Shown here piece by piece: positions 1-8,365 of a stretch of 64,000 nt of DNA. The translations under genes were made by a program, and so were the position numbers. The stretch comes from an uncultured Lachnospiraceae bacterium (GTDB lineage: Bacteria > Bacillota > Clostridia > Lachnospirales > Lachnospiraceae). The notes below the pieces were generated by a model. It was not told the DNA's origin, searched no databases, and saw only the letters and a list, made by a program, of their open reading frames with translations. Position 1 is the stretch's first letter. Each line of letters begins with the position of its first letter. The DNA lies in contig CATXUX010000013.1 in NCBI GenBank assembly GCA_958402795.1, positions 1 to 64,000 on the forward strand. Reading direction: 5' to 3'.

Positions 1-1463
1 TCCACATACAGCTTGGACAGCCACTCCATCATATCGTCATACCGCTCCATCACTTCATCATAATCCAGATACTCGGACGTGATCGGACGGTAAGCCGGTC
101 CCACCTGCTGTCTGGTCTTCTCGTCCACACCGCCGTTGATCGCATAGAGCAGGCACTTCGCCAGGTTTGCACGCGCTCCGAAGAACTGAATTTCTTTTCC
201 GGTCTGTGTCGCGGATACGCAGCAGCAGATGCTGTAGTCGTCGCCCCATACCGGACGCATCACGTCGTCGTTCTCATACTGGATTGAGCTTGTATCTACG
301 GAAATCTTCGCCGCATACTTCTTGAAGTTCTCCGGCAGTCTGGAGGAATACAGCACGGTCAGGTTCGGCTCTGGAGCCGGTCCCATATTTTCCAGTGTAT
401 GAAGGAAACGGAAATCATTCTTTGTCACCATAGAACGTCCGTCCTGGCCAAGTCCCGCTACTTCCAGTGTCGCCCATACCGGATCACCGGAAAACAGCTC
501 ATTGTAAGACGGGATTCTCGCAAACTTCACCATACGGAACTTCATTACCATATGATCGATCAGTTCCTGTGCCTCTGATTCCGTAATCGCGCCGTTCTTC
601 AGATCTCTTTCGATATAAATATCAAGGAATGTAGAAATGCGGCCAACGCTCATCGCAGCGCCGTTCTGTGTCTTGATCGCAGCAAGGTATCCAAAGTATA
701 CCCACTGTACCGCTTCCCGCGCATCCTTCGCCGGTTTGGAGATATCATAGCCATATGCAGCCGCCATCTCCTTCATCTGCTGCAGTGCACGGATCTGTTC
801 CGCGATCTCTTCACGCAGACGGAAGTCCGTACTCTTCATACCATGTCGCGCATAACGCTCAAAATCATACTGCTTCTTCTCGATCAGGAAATCAATACCG
901 TACAGTGCCACACGGCGGTAATCACCAACGATACGTCCACGTCCATATGTATCCGGAAGTCCGGTAATGATCTTGTTGTGACGGGCCTTTTTCATCTCTG
1001 GTGTGTAGATATCAAATACGCCCTGATTGTGTGTCTTGTGATACTTTGTAAAAATCTCATGCAGCTTTTCGCTCGGCTGATATCCATAAGTCGTACACGC
1101 CTGCTCTGCCATCTTGATTCCGCCGTACGGCATAAACGCCCGCTTCAGCGGCTTATCTGTCTGCAGACCAACTACGGTCTCCAGATCCTTCATATTCTCA
1201 TCAATATATCCCGGGCCATACGCTGTCAGACCGGAAACCACTTCTGTCTCCATGTCCAGTACGCCGCCCTTCGCACGCTCCTCTTTCTGAAGTTCCTGCA
1301 GTCTGCCCCAGAGCTTGTCTGTTGCCTCTGTCGGTCCCTCCAAAAACGACTCGTCGCCGTCATACTGTGTGTAATTGTTCTGGATAAAATCCCGCACATC
1401 TACGGAGTTTCTCCAATTCTTTCCGGTAAATCCATTCCACTGCTCAAACTGATGATTTGTCAT
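1..1463 (-). CDS. pflB: Formate acetyltransferase (pyruvate formate-lyase), N-terminal part
   Basis: This is the N-terminal 487 residues of pyruvate formate-lyase, the glycyl-radical enzyme that splits pyruvate plus CoA into formate and acetyl-CoA in anaerobic fermentation. The frame is open to the window edge. The family's active-site cysteine pair lies in a YSICCCVSAT stretch near residue 415, encoded around 200-240. The glycyl-radical domain, normally near residue 730, lies outside the window. The ATG at 1461-1463 follows an AGGAGG ribosome binding site and matches a typical N terminus (MTNHQFEQWNGFTG). The activase gene is not visible here; it often follows pflB and would lie to the left. 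Confidence 0.96.
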   Translation of the reverse strand, partial: MTNHQFEQWNGFTGKNWRNSVDVRDFIQNNYTQYDGDESFLEGPTEATDKLWGRLQELQKEERAKGGVLDMETEVVSGLTAYGPGYIDENMKDLETVVGLQTDKPLKRAFMPYGGIKMAEQACTTYGYQPSEKLHEIFTKYHKTHNQGVFDIYTPEMKKARHNKIITGLPDTYGRGRIVGDYRRVALYGIDFLIEKKQYDFERYARHGMKSTDFRLREEIAEQIRALQQMKEMAAAYGYDISKPAKDAREAVQWVYFGYLAAIKTQNGAAMSVGRISTFLDIYIERDLKNGAITESEAQELIDHMVMKFRMVKFARIPSYNELFSGDPVWATLEVAGLGQDGRSMVTKNDFRFLHTLENMGPAPEPNLTVLYSSRLPENFKKYAAKISVDTSSIQYENDDVMRPVWGDDYSICCCVSATQTGKEIQFFGARANLAKCLLYAINGGVDEKTRQQVGPAYRPITSEYLDYDEVMERYDDMMEWLSKLYV

Positions 1464-1515
1464 CGTGCCGCAACCTCCTCGCAAAAAATCACTTATTACT
1501 TTCGTGTCCTGTCAC

Positions 1516-1544
1516 ACTATAACATTTTGTCAAAAAAAAGACAA
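1516..1544 (-). promoter_or_regulatory. Sigma-A-type promoter of pflB
   Basis: On the minus strand a -35 box TTGTCT (1539-1544) and a -10 box TATAGT (1516-1521) are separated by 17 bp, about 50 bases upstream of the pflB start codon. The rest of the 390-base gap between pflB and the tRNA gene is AT-rich, and I see no gene in it. Confidence 0.6.
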
Positions 1545-1803
1545 GGTCAAATCATGTTTTTTTTGCCTTGTACATGATTTTGTACAATTTGTGGTTTTAT
1601 ATCTGTAAAAAACACATCATCTTGATATTTTGTCTCATTTAGAGAAACTTTATCTGTGATATTTTTATCTGAAAAAAAAGAATGTATTTATACAACGCCC
1701 AACACATTCTTTATACACTATTTTTATTAAGACGTAATTAAACTTTCCCCTTTCGTATAATTCGCGCAAGAGTTCTGATTACCTCCCGTTTTTGTTAAAA
1801 AGA

Positions 1804-1847
1804 AAAGAGCCGAAAAACCTTGTAAAATCAAGGTTTTCCGGCTCTTT
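1804..1847 (-). terminator. Rho-independent terminator downstream of tRNA-Trp
   Basis: A long hairpin has arms AGAGCCGGAAAACCTTG and CAAGGTTTTTCGGCTCT around a 6-base loop. On the minus strand it is followed by a T-rich tract. It lies 7 bases past the 3' end of the tRNA gene and would end that transcript before the pflB promoter. Confidence 0.85.
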
Positions 1848-1853
1848 AATTAA

Positions 1854-1924
1854 CAGGGGATGAGAGAATCGAACTCCCACCAAAGGTTTTGGAGACCCCT
1901 ATCATACCATTTGACCAATCCCCT
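1854..1924 (-). tRNA. tRNA-Trp (anticodon CCA)
   Basis: The minus strand folds into a full cloverleaf of 71 nt. The acceptor stem AGGGGAU pairs with AUCCCCU, with discriminator G. The D stem is GUCA/UGAU. The anticodon stem GGGGU/ACCUU encloses the loop CUCCAAA, giving anticodon CCA. The T arm is GGGAG-UUCGAUU-CUCUC. CCA is not encoded. A terminator follows, so it appears to be transcribed as a single tRNA. Confidence 0.95.
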
Positions 1925-2146
1925 ATCTATGGAATTCTCCGGCACTCACTTGTGCTTTCGAATGACCACTCGATTATTATACTCATCTTGCTCTGATTTG
2001 TCAAGGAAAATGCAGAACATTTAACGTCGGAATATTCTCTGTTTTTATTATGATTTTTCAAAAAATTTATTTTTTCTCAATCTCTTCTTTTCTGCCGTCC
2101 GTACTTTTGTTATGATAGAAAAAAAACACGAAAGAGGAGAAAAGGA

Positions 2147-2590
2147 ATGAAAAAATTTATTGAGGAATTCAAAACATTTATTATGCGCGGAAATGTTCTG
2201 GACATGGCAGTCGGCGTCATCGTAGGCGGAGCATTTACCGGAATTGTCACGTCATTGAACAATGACATCATCACGCCGATTCTGGGAATCTTCGGGGGCG
2301 TAGATTTTTCCGGGTTAAAGTTAACACTTCGAGGAGATTGTGCATTGGCATATGGAAGTTTCATCACAGCCGTCATCAATTTTCTGATCACGGCTCTGGT
2401 GCTGTTCTGCCTGATAAAAGTAATCAATACGCTCGCAAAGAAGATCCAGAAAAGCGATGAAGTAACAGAAGCGCCGGCAACAACAAAAATTTGCCCCTAC
2501 TGTAAAAGCGAAATTGGGATTGACGCCTCCAGATGCCCGCATTGTACATCGATTCTCGAAGAGACCGCACAGCAGCCTCTCGAATCATAG
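2147..2590 (+). CDS. mscL: Large-conductance mechanosensitive channel with C-terminal zinc ribbon
   Basis: MscL is an inner-membrane channel that opens under membrane tension and releases solutes during osmotic downshock. The 147-residue product has the conserved start (FKTFIMRGNVLDMAVGVIVG), a first membrane helix at about 18-42 and a second at about 68-95. A C-terminal CPYC-N11-CPHC motif at about 118-137 should bind zinc as a ribbon, in the position where many MscL proteins only have a cytoplasmic helix bundle. An AGAGGAG site precedes the ATG, and a weak promoter with -10 TATGAT lies about 30 bases upstream. The gene stands alone and is convergent with the next gene. Confidence 0.93.
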   Translation: MKKFIEEFKTFIMRGNVLDMAVGVIVGGAFTGIVTSLNNDIITPILGIFGGVDFSGLKLTLRGDCALAYGSFITAVINFLITALVLFCLIKVINTLAKKIQKSDEVTEAPATTKICPYCKSEIGIDASRCPHCTSILEETAQQPLES

Positions 2591-2598
2591 CATCTGTA

Positions 2599-3093
2599 TC
2601 ACTTTTTTGGCATGTGTTTTTGATAAGCAAGTCGCTCACTGCCATCTTTGATAAAAACAATGCCGCAGTATTGAAATCCGTTTCTGGACAGGGTATGCTG
2701 CATCACCGTATTATCACGGTGCGTGTCAATTTTCAGATTACCGCACTGCTGCAGCGCCCAGTCCAGGCAATAGGATGCCGTCCCTTTCACCGTGCCGTCG
2801 GAAGTAATTCTATGGACAACTCCATAAGGGGCATCATTTAACCACTTTCCGTCATTAATCTTCTCGTAATCCGATTCCGGTTCTGTACTGTAATAAAACG
2901 TTCCGACAATCCTGCCCTGCTCCACGCACACGTAACTGCATCCGGAATGTATGTCTGCCTCAACAAGCTCCTGCGGCGGGTATGTACTCCCCCACTGCTC
3001 AGGATTGCCATGACTTCGCATAAACTCTCTTGCATGCGCATATAATTCCAAAATTACAGATAAATCAGCATTCGTTGACCTGCGGATTTCCAT
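2599..3093 (-). CDS. GNAT-family N-acetyltransferase
   Basis: The product is a 164-residue GNAT fold protein that would transfer an acetyl group from acetyl-CoA to an unknown amine. It begins MEIRRSTNADLSVILELY, a common GNAT opening. A later VHRITSDGTVKGTASYCLDWALQQ segment corresponds to the acetyl-CoA-binding strand and helix. I chose the ATG at 3091-3093 because AAAAGGAG sits 6 bases upstream; an ATG 18 bases further upstream has poorer support. It is the last gene of a three-gene minus-strand run with the L,D-transpeptidase and dipeptidase. The substrate cannot be read from the sequence. Confidence 0.82.
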   Translation of the reverse strand: MEIRRSTNADLSVILELYAHAREFMRSHGNPEQWGSTYPPQELVEADIHSGCSYVCVEQGRIVGTFYYSTEPESDYEKINDGKWLNDAPYGVVHRITSDGTVKGTASYCLDWALQQCGNLKIDTHRDNTVMQHTLSRNGFQYCGIVFIKDGSERLAYQKHMPKK

Positions 3094-3119
3094 ATTGATC
3101 TCCTTTTCCATTCGTCGTA

Positions 3120-4532
3120 CTAATAATGAATTACAACCGGTGTTCCAAGTTCCAGCATGGAATACAGTTCTTGTGCTTTATCCAGCGGCATGTTGATGCA
3201 CCCATGAGAACCAACCCCCGGAATCTGATTCAGGCTCCCGCCGAATGCCCTCTGCCATATCGCATCGTGAAATCCGATACCGGTCCATGTTACCCGCATC
3301 CAGTAATCCACATGCGTTACGTACTCTCTTGTCCCGTCCGGACGGAGATTGCCTTTTAGATAGGTATCCTGCAGCATTTCCAGAATCGAATACACACCCT
3401 GCGGTGTGATTTTTTCCGGAATCGGTTCTCCGGTTACAACCGATGTTTCCAGTGCGACCGCTCCATTTACGATATACCACATATACTGTGTGGAAAGATC
3501 CACTTCCAGAAATGTAGTTCCCCAGTCCTGCGGACCATGTGAAGCCGCAGTCCCGCCGACATAGTATGCCGGTTCTTTCGTCTCTACTTTCCCGTTTTTT
3601 ATCGCGTCGACCAGATAGGTGAACTCGGTATCCTCGTCAACCGACCAGCCATAAGTTCCGCCATACACGGTAGTCTCTTTTCCTGCCGGCGTTGTAAGTG
3701 TCCTTGTCGTTCCCTGGGTATCATAAGTATCTCCAAACTGTGTCAGCCAGTCTTTCACTCCCTGCTCATTGAACGATACTTCCATGTTGTCATTTACCGA
3801 CAGCCATGTAGAGATCAGATTGCGGTCTACAACAACCGGAACATCCATTGTATATGTGATGCTTGCCTGAATGTACCGGTTCAAAGTTTCACATGCCTTC
3901 TTTACTTCCTCGGACCCGGAAGTATACTTCGGCATCAGATAACACGCTTCCGCCTCCATGTCGAGTTCCGGAAGGAGCTGCGCCACATACTCTTTCGACT
4001 TTTCTTCCAGCTTTTCCTGATCCGCCCCGCTGCCGGGTATTTCCGCCCGGATCACATACTCGTTCCCGTTGTATTCCGGTCTGGCATTCTCCGGCAATGT
4101 CTGTTCTTCTGCGAAACACCGGAGCTTGTGCACTTTCTCCATCAGCATTTGTTCGCTGTATTCCACCTCAACCGGAACGGTCTCTACTGTCTTTTCGAAA
4201 AGAGACTTTGGCCATAATAATGCATTTTGCTTCTTCAGCAACTTTTCCGTTTCATCGTTTTCTTTCCTGCGCAGTTCAATCTCCGAGCCGGAAATCGTCT
4301 CTTTTGTCCCGTCATTTTCCAGAAATGTCAGTTCATAGTCTGCCGTCTCTGTATCAAGCCATGCTTCCAGATCCTCTGTAGTTTTCAGTGACATGTCCTC
4401 CCCGTTGATTTCTGTCCTGAGCCAGAAATGTTTTGTAAAGTAGAGTGCCACCCCCAAATATGCCGCGATCAAAACCACAGGTACTACGATCGCAATTCGT
4501 ACGATCAGCTTCTTTTTCTTTTGTTTTTTCAT
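3120..4532 (-). CDS. L,D-transpeptidase (YkuD domain) with N-terminal membrane anchor
   Basis: This 470-residue enzyme should make 3-3 peptidoglycan cross-links or attach partners to the wall. A basic start is followed by a single membrane helix (about 10-31), so it is type II anchored and acts outside the membrane. The middle holds putative peptidoglycan-binding repeats (about 40-320). The C-terminal YkuD domain carries the catalytic motif GSHGCINM with Cys445 and the upstream His in the HDA segment. It is preceded by a dipeptidase gene (24-base gap) and followed by an acetyltransferase, which fits a wall-turnover operon. Confidence 0.92.
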   Translation of the reverse strand: MKKQKKKKLIVRIAIVVPVVLIAAYLGVALYFTKHFWLRTEINGEDMSLKTTEDLEAWLDTETADYELTFLENDGTKETISGSEIELRRKENDETEKLLKKQNALLWPKSLFEKTVETVPVEVEYSEQMLMEKVHKLRCFAEEQTLPENARPEYNGNEYVIRAEIPGSGADQEKLEEKSKEYVAQLLPELDMEAEACYLMPKYTSGSEEVKKACETLNRYIQASITYTMDVPVVVDRNLISTWLSVNDNMEVSFNEQGVKDWLTQFGDTYDTQGTTRTLTTPAGKETTVYGGTYGWSVDEDTEFTYLVDAIKNGKVETKEPAYYVGGTAASHGPQDWGTTFLEVDLSTQYMWYIVNGAVALETSVVTGEPIPEKITPQGVYSILEMLQDTYLKGNLRPDGTREYVTHVDYWMRVTWTGIGFHDAIWQRAFGGSLNQIPGVGSHGCINMPLDKAQELYSMLELGTPVVIHY

Positions 4533-4556
4533 CGTTTTCCCATTCCCTCATATCTA

Positions 4557-5492
4557 TTATTTCACTTGTTCCTTCACAAACCGCGCTGCATTTTCAAAGA
4601 AGATTTTTTCTGTCAGCGCAGTTCCAAATCCTGCCTTTTCCATGCATTCCCGCAGATATGGCATCGACTGTACTCCTCTGATCCCATTCGGGAATACGCC
4701 GCCGCAGCCGTCAAAGTCCGCACCAAGAGCCAGCACATCCTCTCCGCCCAGCTCCAGAACAACATCCATATGGCGCAGGATGTCCTGCACGCCGCAGTCC
4801 GGATCAGTCCCCACAAAACTCCGGTAAACATTCATCCCGATCAGACCATTTCTGTGGATCAGCTCACGGATCTGTTCCCGGCTCAGATTCCGCGGATGCC
4901 GGCAGATTTCCCGGACATTGGAGTGTGATGCGATAAGCGGTTTATCAGTCAGATTCAGCAGGTCTTCCACCCCCTGATCTGACAAATGAGAAACGTCCAG
5001 TACGATTTCCTGTTCCAGAAGCCACTTTGCAAGCTGCTTTCCTTCCTCTGTCAGACCTCTCTCCTGGCCCGCCACCGATCCGCAGGCATATTCATTCTCG
5101 TAATTCCATGTCAGCATCGCAAACCGAATCCCGAGTTCCCGGATCTGCTCCACAGACTTTCCCATAATGGATACGTCTTCCACAGACAAAAATGCAGCTG
5201 CTTTTCCTGCCGCATGCGCCAGTTTCATGTCTTCGCCGCTTCTGCACCATACAAGGCGTTCCCTTTCCGCTTCCAGAAGCGCTTTGGCCCGGTCATACAT
5301 CCCGGCAAATTCCGACTCCAGATGCTCCCGGTCCATCTCCGCACGGTTCCCCCAGATTGCAAAAATCTGCGCATACACTTCTGCAAATGCTCCGACACGT
5401 TCCAGATCGACATCCCCATGATTATTCCTCAGTGTATCGTCCTGCCTTTTCATTCCGGTAAGTGTATCCGCATGACAATCAAAATACCTCAT
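4557..5492 (-). CDS. Membrane dipeptidase, peptidase family M19
   Basis: The 311-residue protein is a zinc-dependent renal-dipeptidase-type enzyme that cleaves dipeptides, possibly L,D or D,D types from wall turnover. The N terminus MRYFDCHADTLTG carries the first metal ligands (His7, Asp9). Further conserved pieces are SVEDV (bridging Glu), LDVSHLSD and IASHSNVR (His ligands) and ALGADFDG near the C terminus. There is no signal peptide, so it is predicted to be cytoplasmic. It heads the operon that continues into the L,D-transpeptidase and GNAT genes. Confidence 0.93.
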   Translation of the reverse strand: MRYFDCHADTLTGMKRQDDTLRNNHGDVDLERVGAFAEVYAQIFAIWGNRAEMDREHLESEFAGMYDRAKALLEAERERLVWCRSGEDMKLAHAAGKAAAFLSVEDVSIMGKSVEQIRELGIRFAMLTWNYENEYACGSVAGQERGLTEEGKQLAKWLLEQEIVLDVSHLSDQGVEDLLNLTDKPLIASHSNVREICRHPRNLSREQIRELIHRNGLIGMNVYRSFVGTDPDCGVQDILRHMDVVLELGGEDVLALGADFDGCGGVFPNGIRGVQSMPYLRECMEKAGFGTALTEKIFFENAARFVKEQVK

Positions 5493-5565
5493 TTTCTGAT
5501 TCCTCTTCCTTTTTTTTCTGACTCACCTATTCATTATTATATGTTGGATATGTGCTGAAAGCAAG

Positions 5566-5600
5566 AAAAAAAACAGAGAGTGTGTACTCTCTGTTTTTTT
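5566..5600 (-). terminator. Rho-independent terminator of the vapBC-type operon
   Basis: A near-perfect inverted repeat, AAACAGAGAGT-GTGT-ACTCTCTGTTT flanked by A and T tracts, lies 9 bases past the toxin stop codon. The symmetrical A/T flanks make it usable in both directions, but there is no plus-strand gene ending here. Confidence 0.9.
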
Positions 5601-5608
5601 GCCGATTC

Positions 5609-6013
5609 TTATTCTATTGTCCAGTCTTCCACTTCCAGATCTTCCACCCGGAAAAATTCTCTGGTATTATTCGTTACCAAAATCAACCCTTCCGATCTTG
5701 CATGACCGGCGATTAACATATCCATGGGGCCGATCGGCGTTCCTTTTCTTTCGAGTTCCGCCCTTATCTTTCCATATTCCTCTGCCGCATAATTATGGAA
5801 CTCCAGAATCGAAATGGATGAAAGGAACATCGTAATCGCTAAACGATTCTTTTCTTTTGCCTGACTTTTTTCAACTCCATGCATCAACTCTGCATAAGTA
5901 ATTGCAGATATACACATTTCATCAGGATCATGCTTTAAGAAATTCTTTACCACGATTTCCGGCTTATGCTTAATCGTATAGATGCAAATGTTCGTATCCA
6001 GCATATACTTCAT
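5609..6013 (-). CDS. vapC: Type II toxin, VapC-like PIN-domain ribonuclease
   Basis: This 134-residue PIN-domain protein is the probable toxin of a type II system. PIN toxins of the VapC group cleave RNA, often tRNA, using Mg2+ held by acidic residues. Visible are the MLDTNICIY start (Asp6), a Glu in AELMHG and the late acidic cluster GPMDMLIAGHARS with VTNNTREF. Its ATG overlaps the antitoxin stop by 4 bases, which couples their translation. The target RNA cannot be inferred. Confidence 0.93.
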   Translation of the reverse strand: MKYMLDTNICIYTIKHKPEIVVKNFLKHDPDEMCISAITYAELMHGVEKSQAKEKNRLAITMFLSSISILEFHNYAAEEYGKIRAELERKGTPIGPMDMLIAGHARSEGLILVTNNTREFFRVEDLEVEDWTIE

Positions 6014-6243
6014 AACGATTCACGCTCCTGTGTCAACGACTGTTCCCGACCATCAGCCATAAAATCATCTGTGAAAAGTTCAAGACTATTTAAAAATCCT
6101 GACCATTTATTTTCCTTTGGCATTAAGATAACAATGTCACCGATTTTGTTCACAGCAACTTCATTACCGGAAAAACGGCACTCTTTTGGCAGTCGAACCG
6201 CCTGGCTTCTGCCATTTTCAAATAGCTTTGCAGTCATCATCAC
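6010..6243 (-). CDS. vapB: Antitoxin of the VapB/AbrB (SpoVT-like) type
   Basis: The 77-residue protein begins MMMTAKLFENGRSQAVRLPKECRF, the swapped-hairpin AbrB-type DNA-binding fold typical of VapB antitoxins. The C-terminal half (FLNSLELFTDDF) should wrap the toxin. AGGAGG lies 9 bases before the first ATG. The antitoxin presumably binds both VapC and the palindrome in its own promoter. Confidence 0.92.
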   Translation of the reverse strand: MMMTAKLFENGRSQAVRLPKECRFSGNEVAVNKIGDIVILMPKENKWSGFLNSLELFTDDFMADGREQSLTQERESL

Positions 6244-6264
6244 AACGCACCTCCTTATGCTTTA

Positions 6265-6293
6265 AGTATATACTCCGATATATACTGTGTCAA
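6265..6293 (-). promoter_or_regulatory. vapBC promoter with internal palindromic operator
   Basis: On the minus strand TTGACA (6288-6293) and TATACT (6265-6270) are 17 bp apart, an excellent sigma-A promoter. The inverted repeat AGTATATA-N6-TATATACT (6265-6286) fills the spacer and overlaps the -10 box. A bound antitoxin complex would block RNA polymerase, as in conditional autorepression of type II systems. Confidence 0.8.
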
Positions 6294-6355
6294 GAGGAAT
6301 AAAAACAAATCAGCTTCCTTTTTCTGCTGTCCTACATCGAATTTTTTATTCTTGA

Positions 6356-7240
6356 CTACAGAATCCCGAATTCCTTCATCGCTTTCTTCAGGACTTCCTC
6401 ATGCTGCGGCTCGATCGCCGTCAGCGGTGCGCGGAGTGGTCCGACTTCTTTTCCCATCAGGTTCATTGCAGCCTTCACCGGGATCGGATTCACCTCGCAG
6501 AACAATGCGTCGCACAGAGGAAGTGCATCCAGCTGCATCTTGCAGGCTTCTTTTGTATCTCCGTCAAGATACTTGGAAACCATATCATGGACATAGGCCG
6601 GAGCCACGTTGGAAAGTACGGAGATCACGCCGATCCCGCCAAGGGAAAGCAGCGGCACAACCTGATCGTCATTTCCGGAATACAGGTCGATATTCCCATC
6701 GCATAAATGCATGATCTTTGCAACATTTCCGATATCGCCGGAGGCTTCTTTGATCCCTACGATATTATCAACCTCTTTTACAAGATGCGCCACTGTTGCC
6801 GGCTGAATCGCACATCCGGTACGGCTTGGCACATTGTAAAGAATCGCCGGAATCTTTACTGCATTGGCGATCGCCGTATAATGCGCGATCAGTCCGTTCT
6901 GTGTCGCCTTGTTGTAATAAGGCGTTACCAGGAGAAGTCCCTCGGCTCCCGCCGCCTCCGCATCCTTCGACAACTGTATCGCAGTCGCCGTACAGTTGGA
7001 ACCGGTCCCGGCAATCACCGGAATCCTGTGATTGACACGCTCAATCGCGAACCGGATCACCTCCACATGTTCCTCCTCGGTCATCGTCGCCGACTCGCCG
7101 GTCGTCCCGCAGATGATAACGGAGTCTGTCCCGCCCTGAATCTGTTCTTCCAGAATCTCATCCAGCTTGTCGTAATTCACCTCTCCGTTCTCTTTCATCG
7201 GTGTAACAAGCGCTACACCTGCGCCTTTAAAAATTGCCAC
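6356..7240 (-). CDS. dapA: 4-hydroxy-tetrahydrodipicolinate synthase
   Basis: DapA condenses pyruvate with aspartate semialdehyde in the first committed step of lysine and diaminopimelate synthesis. The 294-residue TIM-barrel protein has the Schiff-base lysine in VGIKEASGD (Lys164), the proton-relay Tyr135 in LYNVPSRTG and the GTTGES substrate motif. The start is the GTG at 7238-7240, with AAAGGAGG 8 bases upstream; an ATG further upstream lies inside the leader next to the terminator hairpin and is unlikely to be used. A lysine riboswitch and a terminator hairpin precede the gene, so high lysine should stop transcription. Confidence 0.96.
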   Translation of the reverse strand: MAIFKGAGVALVTPMKENGEVNYDKLDEILEEQIQGGTDSVIICGTTGESATMTEEEHVEVIRFAIERVNHRIPVIAGTGSNCTATAIQLSKDAEAAGAEGLLLVTPYYNKATQNGLIAHYTAIANAVKIPAILYNVPSRTGCAIQPATVAHLVKEVDNIVGIKEASGDIGNVAKIMHLCDGNIDLYSGNDDQVVPLLSLGGIGVISVLSNVAPAYVHDMVSKYLDGDTKEACKMQLDALPLCDALFCEVNPIPVKAAMNLMGKEVGPLRAPLTAIEPQHEEVLKKAMKEFGIL

Positions 7241-7264
7241 TGTATTGTCCTCCTTTAATAACAT

Positions 7265-7290
7265 GAAAAGAAACGGCAGGGTGTGCCGTT
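7265..7290 (-). terminator. Attenuator hairpin between the lysine riboswitch and dapA
   Basis: The inverted repeat AACGGCA-N5-TGCCGTT on the minus strand is followed by TCTTTT, about 25 bases before the dapA start. It lies just after the riboswitch aptamer and is the likely expression platform: formed when lysine is bound, disrupted when it is not. Confidence 0.75.
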
Positions 7291-7313
7291 CCAAAATATA
7301 CATCCGGTATAAT

Positions 7314-7484
7314 TCAGATAGCTCCCCATCCTGCGATGACAGTCATGGCATTCTTCACGCCACGCCCAAGCAGTACAGCTTCAGGCAGCCATACCCTTTC
7401 GGCATTTTCCCCTTTTTGATGCTTTCTTCTGCTCCTGAACATCCGGCACCATACTCATAAAAAACGCAACCTCTATCTCGTTTC
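7314..7484 (-). promoter_or_regulatory. Lysine riboswitch (L box)
   Basis: The dapA leader contains conserved L-box landmarks in order on the minus strand: AGATAGAGGTTGCG with a following GAGTA, the AAAAGGGGAAAATGCCGAA block, TGACTGTCATCGCA, and the closing GGATGGGGAGCTATCT. The last element pairs with the first to close the five-helix junction. The element lies between a strong promoter and the attenuator hairpin of dapA. Confidence 0.93.
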
Positions 7485-7497
7485 TGCTCTTGAAAAC

Positions 7498-7526
7498 AGA
7501 ATAACACTCCCTCACTGTGTTGTCAA
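7498..7526 (-). promoter_or_regulatory. Sigma-A promoter of the riboswitch-dapA transcript
   Basis: TTGACA (7521-7526) and TATTCT (7498-7503) are 17 bp apart on the minus strand, just upstream of the lysine riboswitch. The -35 box overlaps the stop codon of the preceding lipoprotein gene. Confidence 0.8.
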
Positions 7527-8203
7527 GAATTTTGCAGTTTTTCTCTGGAAATCAGACACAGGTTCAATTTCCCGATCTCTTCCTTTGGTATTTCATATGT
7601 GCCGTCTTCCATTCTGTTGATATGTATGATCACATTCTGAGCCTCGCCATACCGGACGCCTGCATCAACTGCGCTCTGAAGGATGTCATAATATAGCTGA
7701 TACACCTGATTTTCTATTTCCTCTTCTCCCGGCATCTCGCCGCCGCTCATCACCGAATCCGTGATGCTTTCCGCATATGCTTTTGTCTCCTCCTGAAATG
7801 TTTCATACGTATCGTCAAAAAGCAGCATCGGTTCGACAGACACGGCAACCCGGTAATTCCCATCTTCGGTCTCCACAGCTTCCCCTACCGTATAGTGAAC
7901 CTGCTGTACCACGTCTTTAAATAGCATGCTATAATTATTTTCCAGTGTTTCAGGTAATTTCAGCGTCTTAAATTCATTCATCGTTGCATCCAGATTCTTC
8001 TGGAATATGGCCTCTGCCTCCTGCTGTGACGCTCCGGTCAGCTCCGTATATCCCTCACACTGGTTTTTGTAGATCACATCCAGCACCGCCTGCGTATACG
8101 CCGGGGCGTCAAACTGTGCACAGCCGAGCAGCACGGTAAACGCCAGCGCCACCGTCAGGATACTCACAAAAACCGCCCGGTATATTCTTCCCTTTCGTTC
8201 CAT
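7523..8203 (-). CDS. Putative lipoprotein of unknown function
   Basis: The 226-residue product has a signal peptide ending in a lipobox, LLGCAQF, with the modified Cys near residue 28, so it should be a membrane-anchored lipoprotein facing outward. The remainder is rich in charged helices (QQEAEAIFQKNLDATMNEFKTL) and has a KLPETLENNYSMLFKDVVQQVHYTVGEA section of the kind found in small Firmicutes lipoproteins. I do not recognise a catalytic motif. It lies downstream of the AraC gene in the same direction, separated by 162 bases. Confidence 0.75.
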   Translation of the reverse strand: MERKGRIYRAVFVSILTVALAFTVLLGCAQFDAPAYTQAVLDVIYKNQCEGYTELTGASQQEAEAIFQKNLDATMNEFKTLKLPETLENNYSMLFKDVVQQVHYTVGEAVETEDGNYRVAVSVEPMLLFDDTYETFQEETKAYAESITDSVMSGGEMPGEEEIENQVYQLYYDILQSAVDAGVRYGEAQNVIIHINRMEDGTYEIPKEEIGKLNLCLISREKLQNS

Positions 8204-8255
8204 GGTCAGATTCCTCCTTTTTTCCGCAAAATCAATCGTACTTTACCAGTGATAT

Positions 8256-8274
8256 CCTGCATGCCCCATGCAGG
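8256..8274 (-). repeat. Short inverted repeat upstream of the lipoprotein gene
   Basis: CCTGCATG-CCC-CATGCAGG forms an 8-bp stem in the 162-base gap between the AraC gene and the lipoprotein gene. It has no T tract, so it is more likely an operator or a 5' leader hairpin than a terminator. Confidence 0.4.
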
Positions 8275-8365
8275 CACATCCTGATACTATCATATCCTCT
8301 GCGGGAAAAAAGCAGAATGCTGTCGTATCTGATATCATTTTTAATTTGTGATATCCGGCTTTGCA

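Noticed and set aside
843..1577. Long plus-strand open frame opposite pflB
   Set aside because: It lies antisense to a clearly recognisable pyruvate formate-lyase and its translation resembles no protein family.
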